From AA29 sp041481445 (lineage in GTDB: Bacteria > Acidobacteriota > Vicinamibacteria > Fen-336), in NCBI GenBank assembly GCA_041481445.1, contig JBGPBV010000046.1:1-42697 (forward strand): DNA of 42,697 bases. Direction: 5' to 3'. The notes beneath the pieces were generated by a model, which saw only the letters and a program-made list of their open reading frames with translations, searched no databases and had not been told where the DNA came from. Made by a program: the position numbers and the translations under genes. Within the stretch, counting starts at the first letter, position 1. Every line of letters begins with the position of its first letter. Of the stretch, positions 7,736-16,310 are shown in pieces.

Positions 7736-8803
7736 CTACCCCCCCTGCCGCTCGCGGCGAAGTGAATTCGCCAGGCGGCGCAGCCCCCACGCCGCGTGCT
7801 CGCGGACGAGCGGGTCCGCGTCGCCGGCCAGCCGCTCGAGGACGGGACGGAGGGCGGAATCGCCCGAGTTCCCGATGGCGACGCAGACGTTGCGCAGGAG
7901 GCCCCTGCGCTTGGCGCGCTTGACGGGGCTGCGGCGGAACGTCTCCCGGAAGCCGGCTTCGTCGAGGGCGGCCAGGGCGTCGAGGTCGGGCGCCAGGAGG
8001 CCGTCGCGCGGCTCGAACCCGGCGCCCCCGCGCTCGCGCCGCCGCCGGTTCCACGGGCAGACGTCCTGGCAGATGTCGCAGCCGAAGACGTGGCGGCCCA
8101 GGGCCGGGCGGTGCTCCTCCGGGATCGCCCCCTTCACCTCGATGGTCAGGTAGCTGATGCAGCGGGTCGCATCCAGGGCGTAGGGCGCGACCAGGGCGCC
8201 GGTGGGGCAGGCCTCCAGGCAGGCGGTGCAGGACCCGCACATGTCGGCCATCGGCGCGTCCGGCTCCATCTCGAGGTCGGTGATGACCTCGCCCAGGAAG
8301 AACCACGAGCCGTGCTCGGGATGCAGCAGGCAGGTGTTCTTTCCCCAGGCCCCGAGGCCGGCGGCGGCGGCGTAGGCGCGCTCCACGACGGGGCCGGTGT
8401 CGACGTAGACGCGCGACTCCATGGGGCCGAGCTCGGCCCCGAGCCGCGCACGCAGGTCCTCCAGCCGCGCCTTCACGACGTCGTGGTAGTCGTCTCCCCA
8501 GGCGTAGCGCGCGATCCACCCGCGGCCGGCGTCCGCGTCCGTGGAGTAGGGCCCGGGCGTGTCGTATTGGAGCCCGACGCACACGAGCGAGCGCGCCCAG
8601 GGGAACGCGGCCCGGACGTCGGCGCGCCGCGCGCGCTGGGACGTGAGGTACGCCATCTCGCCCGCATAGCCGCGCGCGATCCACTCCTGGAAGAACCCGA
8701 GCTCGCGCGGGGCGGCGGCGGAAGCCACGCCGGCGAGGTCGAACCCCGCCTCCAGGGCCAGGGCGCGGGCCCGCGCGGCGCGCGCCTGCGGCGCCGGGGT
8801 CAT
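7736..8803 (-). CDS. queG: epoxyqueuosine reductase
   Basis: This 355-aa protein catalyses the last step of queuosine synthesis in tRNA, reducing epoxyqueuosine to queuosine with cobalamin and two [4Fe-4S] clusters. The first cluster motif is CGSCTACLEACPTG (Cys189, 192, 195, 199). The second is CDICQDVCPWN (Cys242, 245, 249) together with Cys215 in RCISYLT. VYVDTGPVVER carries the conserved Asp135. The last 60-70 residues look like HEAT repeats, as in known QueG structures. Length and motifs are complete. The ATG at 8803 overlaps the stop of the shortened endonuclease IV frame (ATGA), so translation may depend on that upstream frame. Confidence 0.95.
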   Translation of the reverse strand: MTPAPQARAARARALALEAGFDLAGVASAAAPRELGFFQEWIARGYAGEMAYLTSQRARRADVRAAFPWARSLVCVGLQYDTPGPYSTDADAGRGWIARYAWGDDYHDVVKARLEDLRARLGAELGPMESRVYVDTGPVVERAYAAAAGLGAWGKNTCLLHPEHGSWFFLGEVITDLEMEPDAPMADMCGSCTACLEACPTGALVAPYALDATRCISYLTIEVKGAIPEEHRPALGRHVFGCDICQDVCPWNRRRRERGGAGFEPRDGLLAPDLDALAALDEAGFRETFRRSPVKRAKRRGLLRNVCVAIGNSGDSALRPVLERLAGDADPLVREHAAWGLRRLANSLRRERQGG

Positions 8804-9126
8804 GGTCGTGCCCTGGGCGCGAGACGTGCCGGCGGCGCCGGCCGCACGAGCGCGCGCAGCCGCGCGATCTCCTTCTTCCGTTCCGCGAGAGGGCCCGGCG
8901 TCTCCACCACGACGGGCAGGCCCCGGAACCGGCGGTCGTTCACGATCCGCGCGAAGGTCTCGCGGCCGAGGAAGCCCTGGCCGGTGCGGGCATGGCGGTC
9001 CACGCGGCTGCCGCGCTCGCGCTTGGGGCGGGTGAAGATCTGGATGGCCTCGGCTCCGATGGCCCGGCCGTGCCCGGGGGCGTTGAAGACACCGCCGGTG
9101 ATGGGGACGTGCGCGCCGAGGTGCAT
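8800..9126 (-). pseudogene. nfo: endonuclease IV remnant with in-frame internal deletion
   Basis: This 108-aa frame joins the two ends of endonuclease IV, an AP endonuclease of base excision repair. The N-terminus MHLGAHVPITGGVFNAPGHG through GAEAIQIFTRP is the classic start of the family. Directly after comes GSRVDRHARTGQGFLG and then LPVVVETPGP, which belong near the family's C-terminus. About 165-170 central residues are missing compared with the usual 280-285. In E. coli numbering the zinc ligands equivalent to Asp229, His231 and Glu261 remain, but His69, His109, Glu145, Asp179, His182 and His216 are gone, so it cannot be an active AP endonuclease. The frame is intact across the join and overlaps queG as ATGA. 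A real deletion and an assembly error are both possible. Confidence 0.8.
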
Positions 9127-9145
9127 CAGGCCGTCCGCGCCCGGC

Positions 9146-9601
9146 TCAGGTCCGCACCGGGATCCGCCGCGCGCCCACCCGGAGGAAGAACGCGCCGTCC
9201 TCCTCCACCACGTGGTCGAGCAGGATCTGATGGGCGCCGCGGGAGAGCCGGGCCCGGAAGCGGCCCCCGCGTACCGCGCACTCGAACCGTCCGGTGTGGT
9301 CGTCCATGCCCAGCGACGTGTCGCGCACCGCCTCCTTCGATCCGTCGTCCAGCACCACCGAGGCCGCTCCCGCCTCGTCGTCCAGGACCAGGGCCGTGAC
9401 CTCGAAGGGCGGTCCCTGGACCTCGATCGGCGTGCGCTGGGACCCGTCCACGACGCACGCCGCCCCACCGTCCTCCACCACGAGGTGCGACTTCAGGTAG
9501 CGCAGTGTCGGCGGATGGATGACCTGGAACTCGCCGACCCGCCACGAGCCGTCGGGTAGGACGCGCAGGCCTTGCGGGATCTCCCAGTGACGCGCGGGCA
9601 C
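9146..9601 (-). CDS. small conserved protein, possibly DUF1285-like
   Basis: This 151-aa protein has a GTG start and no signal peptide or membrane segment. The pattern LPDGSWRVGEFQVIHPPTL, then PIEVQGPPFEVTALVLDD, loosely resembles DUF1285 proteins (G.W...G.PI.r..LV, then TP.EK..I.V.D.PF). The C-terminal half looks like a beta-sandwich (FRARLSRGAHQILLDHVV). It is the first gene of the minus-strand group with the endonuclease IV remnant and queG, 19 bases upstream of the remnant, and is divergent from nadA. The family match was made by eye and the function is unknown. Confidence 0.6.
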   Translation of the reverse strand: MPARHWEIPQGLRVLPDGSWRVGEFQVIHPPTLRYLKSHLVVEDGGAACVVDGSQRTPIEVQGPPFEVTALVLDDEAGAASVVLDDGSKEAVRDTSLGMDDHTGRFECAVRGGRFRARLSRGAHQILLDHVVEEDGAFFLRVGARRIPVRT

Positions 9602-9668
9602 GTTTCTCGCTCGCCGTCACGATGATACCAGCCCCGGCTTTCGTATATGTAGAATCGGAAGGAGAGCC

Positions 9669-10757
9669 ATGCCCCAGGCCGCGCTGCCCGAGCTCGTCAC
9701 CGCCGCCGGCCCCCTCGAGGTCCAGGACCGCATCGCGGAGGCCCGGCGCGCGCTGGGGCGCCGCCTGATCGTGCTCGGCCATCACTACCAGCGCGACGAG
9801 GTGATCCGGCACGCGGACTTCACCGGCGATTCGTTCAAGCTGGCCCAGCTCGCCGCGACGCGGCCGGAGGCGGACTTCATCGTCTTCTGCGGCGTGCACT
9901 TCATGGCGGAGTCCGCGGACATCCTGTCCGCCCCCCATCAGAAGGTCGTGCTCCCCGACCTCGACGCGGGATGCACCATGGCGGACATGGCGGAGACGGA
10001 CCAGGTCGAGGAGTGCTGGGACGTGGTGAGCGAGGTGGTGGGGGACGACGTCCTCCCCGTCACCTACATGAACTCGACCGCGGCCCTCAAGGCGTTCGTG
10101 GGCGGCCACGGCGGGGCCGTCTGCACCTCCTCCAACGCCCGCGCCGTCCTCGACTGGGCCTTCCGCCAGAAGACCCGCGTGCTGTTCTTCCCGGACCAGC
10201 ACCTCGGGCGCAACACGGGCTTCCGGATGGGCGTCCCCCTCGACCGCATGCAGGTGTGGGATCCCTACGAGGACCGCGGCGGCCTGACCGATGCGCAGAT
10301 GCGCGAGGCGCGGATCCTCCTGTGGAAGGGCCACTGCTCCGTCCACAACCGCTTCACGCCGGACATGGTGGACCGCCGCCGCGAGCAGATGCCCGGGGTC
10401 AAGGTGATCGTCCATCCCGAGTGCCGGTTCGAGGTCGCGCAGAAGGCGGACGCGATCGGGTCCACGGAAGGGATCATCCGGACGATCCAGGAGAGCCCGG
10501 CGGGATCGCGCTGGGCCGTCGGCACCGAGCTGAACCTCGTCAACCGCCTGGCCCGCGAGTGCGCGCCCGCGCGCGAGGTGGTCAGCCTCGACGACTGCTT
10601 CTGCGTCTGCAGCACGATGTTCCGCATCGACCCTCCGCACCTCGTCTGGGCCCTCGAGAACCTCCGGGACGGGCGGCTGGTCAACGTGGTGGCGGTGCCG
10701 GAGAGGATCGCCGCCGACGCGCGCGTCGCCCTCGACCGGATGCTGGCGATCACCTGA
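9669..10757 (+). CDS. nadA: quinolinate synthase
   Basis: This 362-aa, [4Fe-4S]-dependent enzyme condenses iminoaspartate with dihydroxyacetone phosphate to form quinolinate for NAD synthesis. Diagnostic segments are IVLGHHYQRDEV, FTGDSFKLAQ, FCGVHFMAESADIL, DLDAGCTMADM, YMNSTAALKAFVG, VCTSSNA and VHPECRFEV; the C-terminal CFCVCSTM is typical. Cysteines in FCGVHFM, VCTSSNA and CVCSTM are candidates for the cluster ligands. The start is ATG 9669 with a GGAAGGAGAG ribosome site. NadB and NadC are not in the window. The only adjacent same-strand gene is the sulfatase fusion, which starts 26 bases after the stop, so co-transcription is likely. Confidence 0.95.
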   Translation: MPQAALPELVTAAGPLEVQDRIAEARRALGRRLIVLGHHYQRDEVIRHADFTGDSFKLAQLAATRPEADFIVFCGVHFMAESADILSAPHQKVVLPDLDAGCTMADMAETDQVEECWDVVSEVVGDDVLPVTYMNSTAALKAFVGGHGGAVCTSSNARAVLDWAFRQKTRVLFFPDQHLGRNTGFRMGVPLDRMQVWDPYEDRGGLTDAQMREARILLWKGHCSVHNRFTPDMVDRRREQMPGVKVIVHPECRFEVAQKADAIGSTEGIIRTIQESPAGSRWAVGTELNLVNRLARECAPAREVVSLDDCFCVCSTMFRIDPPHLVWALENLRDGRLVNVVAVPERIAADARVALDRMLAIT

Positions 10758-10783
10758 CCTCTCCGGCGGCGGCCGGTCCGGCG

Positions 10784-13700
10784 GTGGGCGCCCCCAAGGC
10801 CGCGGCGCGGCCCTTCCTCGTCCTCGTCCCCTTGATCGTCCTCGCTCCCGCCCTCCTCCTGCTGGGGGCGGCGGCGGGCGGCCGCGGCCTCGAGACCGAT
10901 CTGCCCGCCACCGGCGACTACGCGGCCCTGGAGCTCTACACACGGCTGGCCGCGCAGGGCCGCCAGCTCCTCGGACCCTATTCCCGCTTCGGGTTCCACC
11001 ACCCGGGCCCCGCCTACTTCTACGCGAGCGTTCCCCTGTACCTCCTGTCCGGCCAGCGGTTCACGGGGATCCTGCTCACGGCCGCGCTCGTCAACGTCGT
11101 CTCGATCGCCCTCATCCTGCGGCGCCTGGGCCGCGACGGCGGCCTGCCCGCGCTCCTCTCGGGCGCGCTCGTCCTCGCGTCGTTCCTGTCCTGGCGCGGC
11201 CCGGGCTGGCTCTTCTCGGCCTGGAACCCGAACGTGGCCGTGCTCCCGTTCGGGCTCGCGCTCGTGGAGTGCGCCGCCTTCGCCGCCGGCCGCTCGCACG
11301 CGGCGGCCACCGCCGTCCTGGCCGGCTCCTTCGCCGCGCAGACGCATCTGGGGTGCCTTCCGGCGACGCTCGCCCTCGGGCTGGCGGCCGGGGCCCTGCG
11401 CCTGGCGCGCGTCCGCCGCGCGGCCGGCCTTCCCGCGCTGGAGCGTGCGCCGCGCGCGCCGTTGATCGCGGCGGCGGCGATCGCGGTGGTGCTCTGGGCC
11501 CTGCCGATCGTCGAGCAGCTCCGCCCCGACGGTGGCAACCTCGCGCACATCCTCGGGTTCTCGTCGTTGCCCGGGGAGGGGCACCCGGCGTTCGAGGCGC
11601 TCGCCGCCGCCGGCGCCGCCGTCGTCGGCTGGCTGGCCGGCGCTCACGATGCCAGCGCGGCCGCCCTGCTCGGCCTGGTCGTGGCCTCGCTGGCCCTCGC
11701 GCACGGGGCGGCCCGGCGCACGCGACAGGCCTTCCCCGCCGCCCTCGCCCTGGTGACGTTCGCCGGCGTCGCCGCCGCGATCCTCAGCGCCGCGCGCGTC
11801 ACCGGCCCCCTCCTCCCGTACCTCCTGCGGTGGATGGCCATGCTGTCGGTGGGGGCGGCGGCCGCGCTCGCCGCCGGGCTGGCGCCGCTCCTGCGCGCGC
11901 GGGTGGAAGCGTCGCGCCGTCCGCGGCTGGCCGCGGCCGCGGCCCTGGTCGCGCTGGCCCTCGTGGGCGGGCGGAACCTGGCCCTCGCGCGCGCGGCGCT
12001 GCAGTCGCCGTCGCATCCACCCGAGGAAGCGCAGGCGGCCGCCCGCCTGGCCGCCGCCGTCGCCTCCGGCCTGGCCACGACGTCGCGGCGGCCCCTGGTC
12101 GAGGTGCGGCCGCACACGGATCGCGATCTCGTCCTCGGCGTCCTCCTCGGGCTGGACAAGACGAGGACGCGGTTCGCGGTGCAGCCCTTCGGCCCGTTCA
12201 AGCTCGGCGGGCGCTGGACGCCGGACGGGAGCGAGGACGCGCGCCTGGTCCTGGGCGAGGAGGACGGCACCCTCGCGGCGACGCCGTCCGTGCGCCTGCT
12301 CGGGCGCGAGGCCGGCCTGTTCGCGTACCTCCTCGCGCCCGCCCACTCCCTGCGCGGCGGGTCAGGGCCGGCGGCGCCCGCGACGGACGCCGCACCATCG
12401 CGGCCCGACATCCTCCTCGTCCTCGTCGAGGGCCTGGGAGCGGCGGGGGCGCGCCGCGTGCCCACGCCACACCTCGACCGCCTCGCCGCCCGCGGGCGCC
12501 GCTTCGACGCCGCGTTCAGCCAGTACCCACTGGCGGGCGCGTCGCGCACCTCGCTCCTGACCGGGTGGCGGCCGGAGAAGACCGGCGTCTGGGGCGAGCC
12601 CGAAGGACGGGTCGACGGCGCCACTCCGCTCCAGGAGCACTTCCACGCGAGCGGGTTCTTCACCGCGCGCCTCGGAGCCGTCTACCACGGGCCGGGTGAG
12701 GCCTCCTTCCTCTGGGACGCCGCCCACGCCGCGCCCGCCGGAGGCCCGGCGGCCGCGCGTGCCGCGACCGTCCTGGCCCAGGCTCGCGAGCCGTTCCTGG
12801 TCGCGGTCGCGCTCGGCTCGCCACCCACGGTCCCGTCGGCGGCCGCGGGCGCCGCTGCGGCCACGGAATCGGCCGGAGAGCTTCCGTCGATCGCGGTGGG
12901 TGCGCTCGACCCGCTCGCGCGCCCGGGGGGTACGGCTCGGCCGCGCCGCCTCGCCGACGGCGAACGGAAGGCACGGATGGCGGCCGAGGACGCGCGGCTC
13001 GCCGCCGCCGACGCGCAGGTGGGCACGATCCTGGACGCGCTGGATCGGCGCGGCCTCGCCCCGCGCACGATCGTGGTCCTGGCCGGCGACGGGGGCGGGC
13101 CCACGGGGGCGCACGGGGCGATCGCGCGCGCCGACCTGCTCTTCGACGAGACCTTGCGGGTCCCCCTGGTGATCGCCGGCCCCGGAGTGGCCGCGCCTGG
13201 CGCGGCGGCGGCCGGGCTCGTCGAGCTCGTGGACGTCTACCCGACGCTGGTGGAGATGGCGGGCGTGCCCGCGGTGGCCGGCCTCGACGGCCTCAGCCTC
13301 GTCCCCGTCTTGAAGGACCCCGGCGCCGTGGTGCGGCCGGCCGCGCTCTCGTCGGTCGGGCGCGAGGCGGGACAGATCGGCCGCAGCCTCCGCACCGCCC
13401 GCTACCGGTACACGGAATGGCCGGACGGCAGCGAGGAGCTGTACGACCACCAGGACGATCCGCGCGAGATCACGAACCTCGCGTCACGCCCGGAGCAGGC
13501 GCGGGTGGTGGCGGAGATGCGCCGCCTCCTGGCCGCGCGCGAGAAGGCGCCCCCGCCGCCCGGGACGCGAGCCGCCGCCCCCGGGCGACGGTTGAGCGTC
13601 CTCTTCATCCTGGTCGACGACCTCAACACGCACGTCGGGGCCTGGGGACAGGACGTGGCCACGCCGAACATCGACCGTCTGGCCGCGCGCGGGCGCCGGT

Positions 13701-14899
13701 TCGATCGGGCCTACGCCCAGGTCGCGATGTGCAGCCCCTCGCGCAGCTCGCTGCTGAGCGGCTGGCGCCCCGAGCGCACCGACATCTGGACCAACCTCAC
13801 CCCGGTGCGCCAGCACCTGCAGGGGGCGCGGCCGCTGCAGGAGCACTTCCACGCCAGCGGCTACTTCACGGGCCGGGTGGGCAAGATCTACGAAGGCGCG
13901 ATGTCGGACCAGTTCGACTGGGACTTCGACGACGAGCGGCTCGCCCCCACGGAGGAGGCGCGGCGCGACGACGACGCCGTGCGCGGTGCGTGGTGGGTCG
14001 CGACGGCGAACGACGACGCCCACGAGCCCGACGGCGCGCGCGCCCGCCTCCTGGCGCGCCTGATCGAGGAGCGCGGGAAGGCCCCCTTCTTCCTCGCCGC
14101 CGGCTTCTCGAAGCCGCACCTGAAGTGGGTGGCGCCAAAGCGCTACTTCGACCTCTATCCGCCGGACAAGGTGCGCGTCCTCCCCGAGCCCGCGGACGAC
14201 CTCCAGGACATCCCGGCCATCGCGATCAAGAACCGGCCCCAGGAGCGGCCCGGCGTCCCCCTGGCCGGACGGGAGCCGCCGGGGATGATCGACGACCCGC
14301 AGTTCCGGCGCGAGGCCATCGCCGCCTACCACGCCTGCGTCTCCTTCGTCGACGCCCAGGTGGGCGTGCTGATGGAGACGCTCGACCGGCTCGCCCTCTG
14401 GGACAGCACGATCGTCGTGCTCGTCGGCGACCACGGCTTCCATCTCGGCGAGCATCACGGCCTCTGGCGCAAGGACACCCTCTTCGAGGAGACGTTGCAC
14501 ACCCCGCTCGTCATCGTCGCCCCCCAGGTGCGGCGGCCGGGCGTCGCCGCCGCGGCCGAGGTGGAGCTGCTCGACCTCTACCCGACCCTGGTCGAGCTGG
14601 CGGGCCTGCCGCGCGTGCCCGGCCTGGACGGCGCCAGCCTGGTCCCGATCCTCCTGGATCCCGAGCAGCGCGTGCGCACGGGGGCGCTCTCCTTCCGGAA
14701 GGCCAAGGCCCCGCCGCTCGGCGTCAGCGTGCGCACGGCCCGGTACCGCTACACCGAGTGGCCGGACGGGAGCGAGGAGCTGTACGATCACACCACCGAT
14801 CCCGGCGAGACCCGCAACCAGGCCCGCGATCCGGCCGCCGCGGGCGCCCTGGCGGAGATGAGGGCGCTGCGCGCGGCGGCGGCCCGCCGGGCCGAGTGA
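10784..14899 (+). CDS. fusion: GT-C-like membrane domain, inactive sulfatase, active-type sulfatase
   Basis: This 1371-aa protein starts at GTG 10784, the first in-frame start after nadA. Residues 1 to about 530 are a polytopic domain with ELYTRLAAQGRQLLGPYSR and FGFHHPGPAYFY, a signature of GT-C-like membrane proteins. Residues about 538-915 and 936-1371 are two sulfatase domains of the iduronate-2-sulfatase type. The second has the metal pair Asp945-Asp946 in ILVDDLN, the formylglycine motif Cys983-S-P-S-R and VGDHGFHLGEHHG with Asp1216-His1217. In the first the same places read VEGLG, Ala584-G-A-S-R and AGDGGGPTGAHG, so the catalytic Cys and most metal ligands are lost. Both end in the shared RTARYRYTEWPDGSEELYDH, showing an internal duplication. 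A natural substrate could be a sulfated glycan outside the cell; this is inference. Confidence 0.85.
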   Translation: MGAPKAAARPFLVLVPLIVLAPALLLLGAAAGGRGLETDLPATGDYAALELYTRLAAQGRQLLGPYSRFGFHHPGPAYFYASVPLYLLSGQRFTGILLTAALVNVVSIALILRRLGRDGGLPALLSGALVLASFLSWRGPGWLFSAWNPNVAVLPFGLALVECAAFAAGRSHAAATAVLAGSFAAQTHLGCLPATLALGLAAGALRLARVRRAAGLPALERAPRAPLIAAAAIAVVLWALPIVEQLRPDGGNLAHILGFSSLPGEGHPAFEALAAAGAAVVGWLAGAHDASAAALLGLVVASLALAHGAARRTRQAFPAALALVTFAGVAAAILSAARVTGPLLPYLLRWMAMLSVGAAAALAAGLAPLLRARVEASRRPRLAAAAALVALALVGGRNLALARAALQSPSHPPEEAQAAARLAAAVASGLATTSRRPLVEVRPHTDRDLVLGVLLGLDKTRTRFAVQPFGPFKLGGRWTPDGSEDARLVLGEEDGTLAATPSVRLLGREAGLFAYLLAPAHSLRGGSGPAAPATDAAPSRPDILLVLVEGLGAAGARRVPTPHLDRLAARGRRFDAAFSQYPLAGASRTSLLTGWRPEKTGVWGEPEGRVDGATPLQEHFHASGFFTARLGAVYHGPGEASFLWDAAHAAPAGGPAAARAATVLAQAREPFLVAVALGSPPTVPSAAAGAAAATESAGELPSIAVGALDPLARPGGTARPRRLADGERKARMAAEDARLAAADAQVGTILDALDRRGLAPRTIVVLAGDGGGPTGAHGAIARADLLFDETLRVPLVIAGPGVAAPGAAAAGLVELVDVYPTLVEMAGVPAVAGLDGLSLVPVLKDPGAVVRPAALSSVGREAGQIGRSLRTARYRYTEWPDGSEELYDHQDDPREITNLASRPEQARVVAEMRRLLAAREKAPPPPGTRAAAPGRRLSVLFILVDDLNTHVGAWGQDVATPNIDRLAARGRRFDRAYAQVAMCSPSRSSLLSGWRPERTDIWTNLTPVRQHLQGARPLQEHFHASGYFTGRVGKIYEGAMSDQFDWDFDDERLAPTEEARRDDDAVRGAWWVATANDDAHEPDGARARLLARLIEERGKAPFFLAAGFSKPHLKWVAPKRYFDLYPPDKVRVLPEPADDLQDIPAIAIKNRPQERPGVPLAGREPPGMIDDPQFRREAIAAYHACVSFVDAQVGVLMETLDRLALWDSTIVVLVGDHGFHLGEHHGLWRKDTLFEETLHTPLVIVAPQVRRPGVAAAAEVELLDLYPTLVELAGLPRVPGLDGASLVPILLDPEQRVRTGALSFRKAKAPPLGVSVRTARYRYTEWPDGSEELYDHTTDPGETRNQARDPAAAGALAEMRALRAAAARRAE

Positions 14900-14905
14900 G
14901 CGCTT

Positions 14906-14943
14906 CGTCGCGCAGGGAAGCGGCGGCGGAGGGCCCTGCGACG
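14906..14943 (+). terminator. GC hairpin after the sulfatase fusion gene
   Basis: CGTCGC-GC-AGGG (14906-14917) can pair with CCCTGCGACG (14934-14943) with a two-base bulge, seven bases after the stop of the fusion gene. No T-run follows, so it may be a weak or Rho-assisted terminator, or an mRNA-end stabiliser. Confidence 0.35.
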
Positions 14944-14980
14944 GCGCGAACCGGCGGATGATGGAGAGGGAGGCCTCTTC

Positions 14981-16072
14981 ATGATCACACTCGGGGCACG
15001 GCTCGTGCCCATGGCGGTGGCGCTTCTGGCCGCGGCGCCCTCTCCCTCGCCGGGTCCGCGCGCCCTCGACCACGCGACGGCCGAGGAGCGGGCCGGCTAC
15101 CTTCGTCGCGCGGCGGTGTGGATGCGGACGGACGTCGCCACGATGGACCTGCTGGCGGGGCCCGCACGCAAGGACGCCTTCACTTTCGACCAGCAGGTCG
15201 CGTGCGACTACATCAAGCCGAGCGAGCCCCTGGGCGGCACCACGCCCAAGTTCCTGTGTGCCCTCTCCCCCGACGACGTGGCGAAGGTGAAGTACGGGCG
15301 CAAGAACGGCGAGGTCTACGCGGGCATCGCGGCCAGCCGCCTGTTCTGGGCCCTCGGCTTCGGGGCGGACGCCTTCTACCCCGTCCAGGTCACGTGCCGG
15401 AACTGCCCGATCGAGCCCTGGTGGTGGGGCACGGAGAAGCGCGTGGAGCAGAAGACGTACGAGATCGCGAGCATCGAGCGGCATCTCCCCGGGCGGGACA
15501 TCGAGACCAGGGACGCCGAAGGCTGGGCCTGGCCGGAGCTGGAGACGGTCGACGAGAGCGCCGGCGGCGCCTCGCGCGCCCAGCGCGACGCCCTCAAGCT
15601 CCTCATGGTCTTCATCCAGAACAGCGACTCGAAGGGCGACAACCAGCGGATGGTCTGCCCGCCCGACGCGGTCGGGAAGGACGCGGCCGCGAACGAGACC
15701 TGCGCGCGGCCACTCCTCTACGTGCACGACCTCGGGTATGCGTTCGGGGCGGCCACCCTCTTCGACACCACCAAGAACGACCTGGCCGCCTGGGAGGGCG
15801 AGGCGATCTGGAAGGACCCCGCGCGGTGCGTGGGGAACCTGAAGAAATCGAGGGTGGGCACGCTCAAGGACCCGCCGATCGGCGAGGCCGGCCGGAAATT
15901 CCTGGCCGGCCTGCTCGGGCAGCTCTCGGACAAGCAGATCACGGACATGTTCACGGCCGCCCGCGTCGAGCGCTTCCACGAGCACCCCGAGCGCAACCGC
16001 CCGGTCGCGGAGTGGGTGCGCGTCTTCAAGAAGAAGCGCGACGAGATTGCCAAGAACACTTGTCCGAGCTGA
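14981..16072 (+). CDS. secreted protein with protein-kinase-like motifs
   Basis: This 363-aa protein has an N-terminal hydrophobic signal (ARLVPMAVALLAAAPSPS) and a GAGGGAGG ribosome site, so it is probably exported. I do not recognise it as a named family. The order of motifs recalls kinase folds: Lys104 in VKYGRKNGEVYAGIAASRLF, with a helix containing a candidate Glu (Glu111); then NSD216-S-K218-G-D-N221, matching the D-x-K-x-x-N catalytic loop; then HD250-L-G, matching the DFG metal site. Atypical kinases such as HipA, CotH and FAM20C use related arrangements. Several cysteines (75, 93 and two in VTCRNCPIEP) may form disulphides. It follows the sulfatase fusion on the same strand. The activity is inferred, not shown. 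Confidence 0.55.
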   Translation: MITLGARLVPMAVALLAAAPSPSPGPRALDHATAEERAGYLRRAAVWMRTDVATMDLLAGPARKDAFTFDQQVACDYIKPSEPLGGTTPKFLCALSPDDVAKVKYGRKNGEVYAGIAASRLFWALGFGADAFYPVQVTCRNCPIEPWWWGTEKRVEQKTYEIASIERHLPGRDIETRDAEGWAWPELETVDESAGGASRAQRDALKLLMVFIQNSDSKGDNQRMVCPPDAVGKDAAANETCARPLLYVHDLGYAFGAATLFDTTKNDLAAWEGEAIWKDPARCVGNLKKSRVGTLKDPPIGEAGRKFLAGLLGQLSDKQITDMFTAARVERFHEHPERNRPVAEWVRVFKKKRDEIAKNTCPS

Positions 16073-16188
16073 CGAGGGACCGCGAGTCCAGGAGCGCGGC
16101 GCCGCGCAGCGGGCGGCGCAGCGGTGGGGGGTTTCAGGGGGGGCCGCGAAGCGGCGATCGCATGGTGCGCGAGTGCCCTCCCCTGAGA

Positions 16189-16194
16189 TACTAT
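16189..16194 (+). promoter_or_regulatory. possible -10 element for thiC leader
   Basis: TACTAT lies about 19 bases before the riboswitch P1 stem, a suitable place for a -10 box whose transcript would start near 16201. The -35 region at the expected distance (about 16166-16171) does not match TTGACA, so this is tentative. Confidence 0.3.
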
Positions 16195-16212
16195 CTCCCT
16201 CGAGCGAACGGA

Positions 16213-16301
16213 CGCTGGGGGGGCCCGCGCGCGGGCTGAGAGGGTGGGCGACGCCACCGACCCCTTGAACCTGACCTGGTTAGGACCAGCGGAGGGAAGC
16301 G
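16213..16301 (+). promoter_or_regulatory. thiamine pyrophosphate (TPP) riboswitch
   Basis: The leader contains the conserved Thi-box parts in order: GGGCTGAGAGGG, then ACCCCTTGAACCTGACCTGG, then ACCAGCGGAGGGAAGC. CGCT (16213-16216) can pair with AGCG (16298-16301) as P1, and GGCG/CGCC-type pairing in the middle fits an extended P3. It lies directly upstream of thiC, the standard target. Binding of TPP is expected to lower thiC expression. Confidence 0.93.
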
Positions 16302-16310
16302 AAGCCTGAG

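Noticed and set aside
9644..9655. TATATG/TAGAAT as nadA promoter, with TATCAT on the other strand
   Set aside because: AT-rich and suitably placed, but no -35 match at normal spacing on either strand; too weak to annotate.
10265..12346. 693-codon open frame antisense to nadA and the sulfatase fusion
   Set aside because: Arg/Gly/Glu-rich composition with no domain, lying on the other strand of a clear gene. In DNA this GC-rich, antisense frames stay open by chance.
13484..15985. 833-codon antisense frame over the second sulfatase and the kinase-like gene
   Set aside because: Same low-information composition, no recognisable motif, while the plus strand codes for convincing proteins throughout.
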